From Nanobdellota archaeon (GTDB lineage: Archaea; Nanobdellota; Nanobdellia; Woesearchaeales; JAHJBD01), in the NCBI GenBank assembly GCA_018813725.1, contig JAHJBD010000031.1, forward strand, positions 1 to 5,074: a DNA stretch of 5,074 nucleotides. The letters run 5' to 3'. The notes under the pieces were generated by a model, which was not told where the DNA came from, searched no databases, and was given only the letters and a program-made list of their open reading frames with translations. This document shows, one piece after another, positions 4,852 to 5,074 of this stretch (position 1 is its first letter; each line of letters opens with the position of its first letter). The position numbers and the translations under genes are program-made.

Positions 4852-4872
4852 TTACAGATAGATTAAAGTATT

Positions 4873-4975
4873 GCCCTGGTAGTGTAGTGGCCTATCATGA
4901 GGCCCTGTCGAGGCCTCGACCCGGGTTCAATTGTCATGATTAACCACATCACGAATGAAAATCCCGGCCAGGGCG
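4873..4975 (+). tRNA. tRNA-Asp (GTC) with T-loop intron
   Basis: Acceptor GCCCTGG (4873-4879) pairs with CCAGGGC (4968-4974); discriminator G4975, the expected Asp identity base. The D-arm is the weak GTGT/TCAT type. Anticodon stem AGGCC (4900-4904) with GGCCT (4912-4916), anticodon GTC at 4907-4909, loop uninterrupted. T-stem CCGGG (4921-4925) pairs with CCCGG (4963-4967), but 37 nt lie between the arms instead of 7. Removing 30 nt restores a 73-nt tRNA with T-loop TTCAAAT, the same loop as tRNA-Tyr here. No CCA is encoded. tRNA-Lys follows after 10 nt, so they are probably one transcript. Confidence 0.95.
4931..4960 (+). other. Non-canonical T-loop intron of tRNA-Asp (30 nt)
   Basis: A bulge-helix-bulge can be drawn. 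The T-stem is the exon helix. Bulge AAT (4960-4962) and bulge ATT (4930-4932) flank a 4-bp central helix TTCA (4926-4929) with TGAA (4956-4959). An intron hairpin follows, TCATGAT (4934-4940) with ATCACGA (4948-4954), containing one A-C mismatch. The exact cut is uncertain by one base (also 4932-4961); the length is 30 nt either way. The insertion corresponds to tRNA position 58/59 or 59/60. Confidence 0.85.
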
Positions 4976-4985
4976 TTTTACGCAA

Positions 4986-5074
4986 GGGCCGGTAGCTCAG
5001 CCTGGTAGAGCACCTCACTTTTAATGAGGTGGTCGCGAGTTCGAAACCAAATATTTGGCCGAAAGTCTCGTCCG
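4986..5074 (+). tRNA. tRNA-Lys (TTT) with T-loop intron, 3' end outside window
   Basis: Acceptor 5' strand GGGCCGG (4986-4992). D-arm GCTC/GAGC (4995-4998/5008-5011). Anticodon stem CCTCA (5013-5017) with TGAGG (5025-5029), anticodon TTT at 5020-5022. T-stem GCGAG (5035-5039) pairs with CTCGT (5067-5071; one G-T pair). The last bases CCG (5072-5074) begin the acceptor 3' strand and pair with positions 5-7; four more bases and the discriminator lie beyond the edge. The T-stem arms are 27 nt apart instead of 7, so a 20-nt insertion is present. Apart from this, the sequence is a standard archaeal tRNA-Lys. It shares a presumed transcript with tRNA-Asp. Confidence 0.93.
5045..5064 (+). other. Non-canonical T-loop intron of tRNA-Lys (20 nt)
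   Basis: Central helix TTCG (5040-5043) pairs with CGAA (5060-5063). Bulges are AAA (5044-5046) and AGT (5064-5066), and the T-stem is the exon helix. The intron folds as CCAAATATTTGG (5047-5058), a self-complementary hairpin. Removing 20 nt leaves T-loop TTCGAGT or, shifting the cut by one, TTCGAAT (intron 5046-5065). The position and plan are the same as in tRNA-Asp, but the intron sequence is different. Confidence 0.85.

Noticed and set aside
4873..5074. Reading tRNA-Asp and tRNA-Lys as pseudogenes with broken T-arms, or as split or permuted tRNA genes
   Set aside because: All stems on both sides of the insertions are intact and contiguous, identity bases are present where visible, and the inserts form bulge-helix-bulge structures with the flanking exon bases. 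Introns explain everything.
1..5074. CRISPR array, insertion sequence or integrase attachment site
   Set aside because: No spaced direct repeats, transposase or integrase frame, or target-site duplication could be seen; no copied tRNA 3' end is present.

Overview
The window reads as a compact, AT-rich archaeal chromosome segment. Evidence: BRE/TATA-type promoters about 25 nt upstream of starts, probable leaderless mRNAs, GGTGA/GAGGT ribosome binding sites, tRNA genes without encoded CCA and with archaeal introns, a C1-G72 tRNA-Tyr, and a surface protein built of Ig-like domains. The style resembles DPANN archaea such as Woesearchaeota or Pacearchaeota, but no phylogenetic marker gene is present, so the lineage is an inference.

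Layout. Positions 1-1068 hold the 3' part of a membrane protein with beta-sandwich domains on both sides of one transmembrane helix. Two hairpins follow (1071-1137). An intron-containing tRNA-Tyr lies at 1183-1305, then a leaderless gene for an unrecognised 290-residue helical protein (1349-2221). A VapBC-type toxin-antitoxin pair follows: an AbrB-fold antitoxin (2302-2553) and a PIN ribonuclease (2550-2972), overlapping by ATGA and preceded by a cluster of inverted half-sites over the promoter. On the minus strand, converging on the toxin gene, is an aldehyde dehydrogenase (2987-4285). Upstream of it on the same strand are two very small, tightly spaced genes (4360-4500 and 4508-4672) with clear ribosome binding sites. 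A divergent regulatory region rich in TATA-like dyads (about 4682-4872) leads to tRNA-Asp(GTC) at 4873-4975 and tRNA-Lys(TTT) from 4986, which runs off the right edge.

The most notable content is in these last two tRNAs. Each is interrupted not in the anticodon loop but in the T-loop, by inferred introns of 30 and 20 nt. In both, a bulge-helix-bulge can be drawn in which the T-loop's own UUCR is one strand of the 4-bp central helix (UUCA/UGAA and UUCG/CGAA), with 3-nt bulges on each side. The precursor would therefore be unable to form a normal T-loop until spliced. This implies a tRNA-splicing endonuclease of broad specificity in this organism. The genes in between are not an obvious pathway: they look like separate short transcription units, with the toxin-antitoxin pair and the two-small-gene cassette as the only clear operons.
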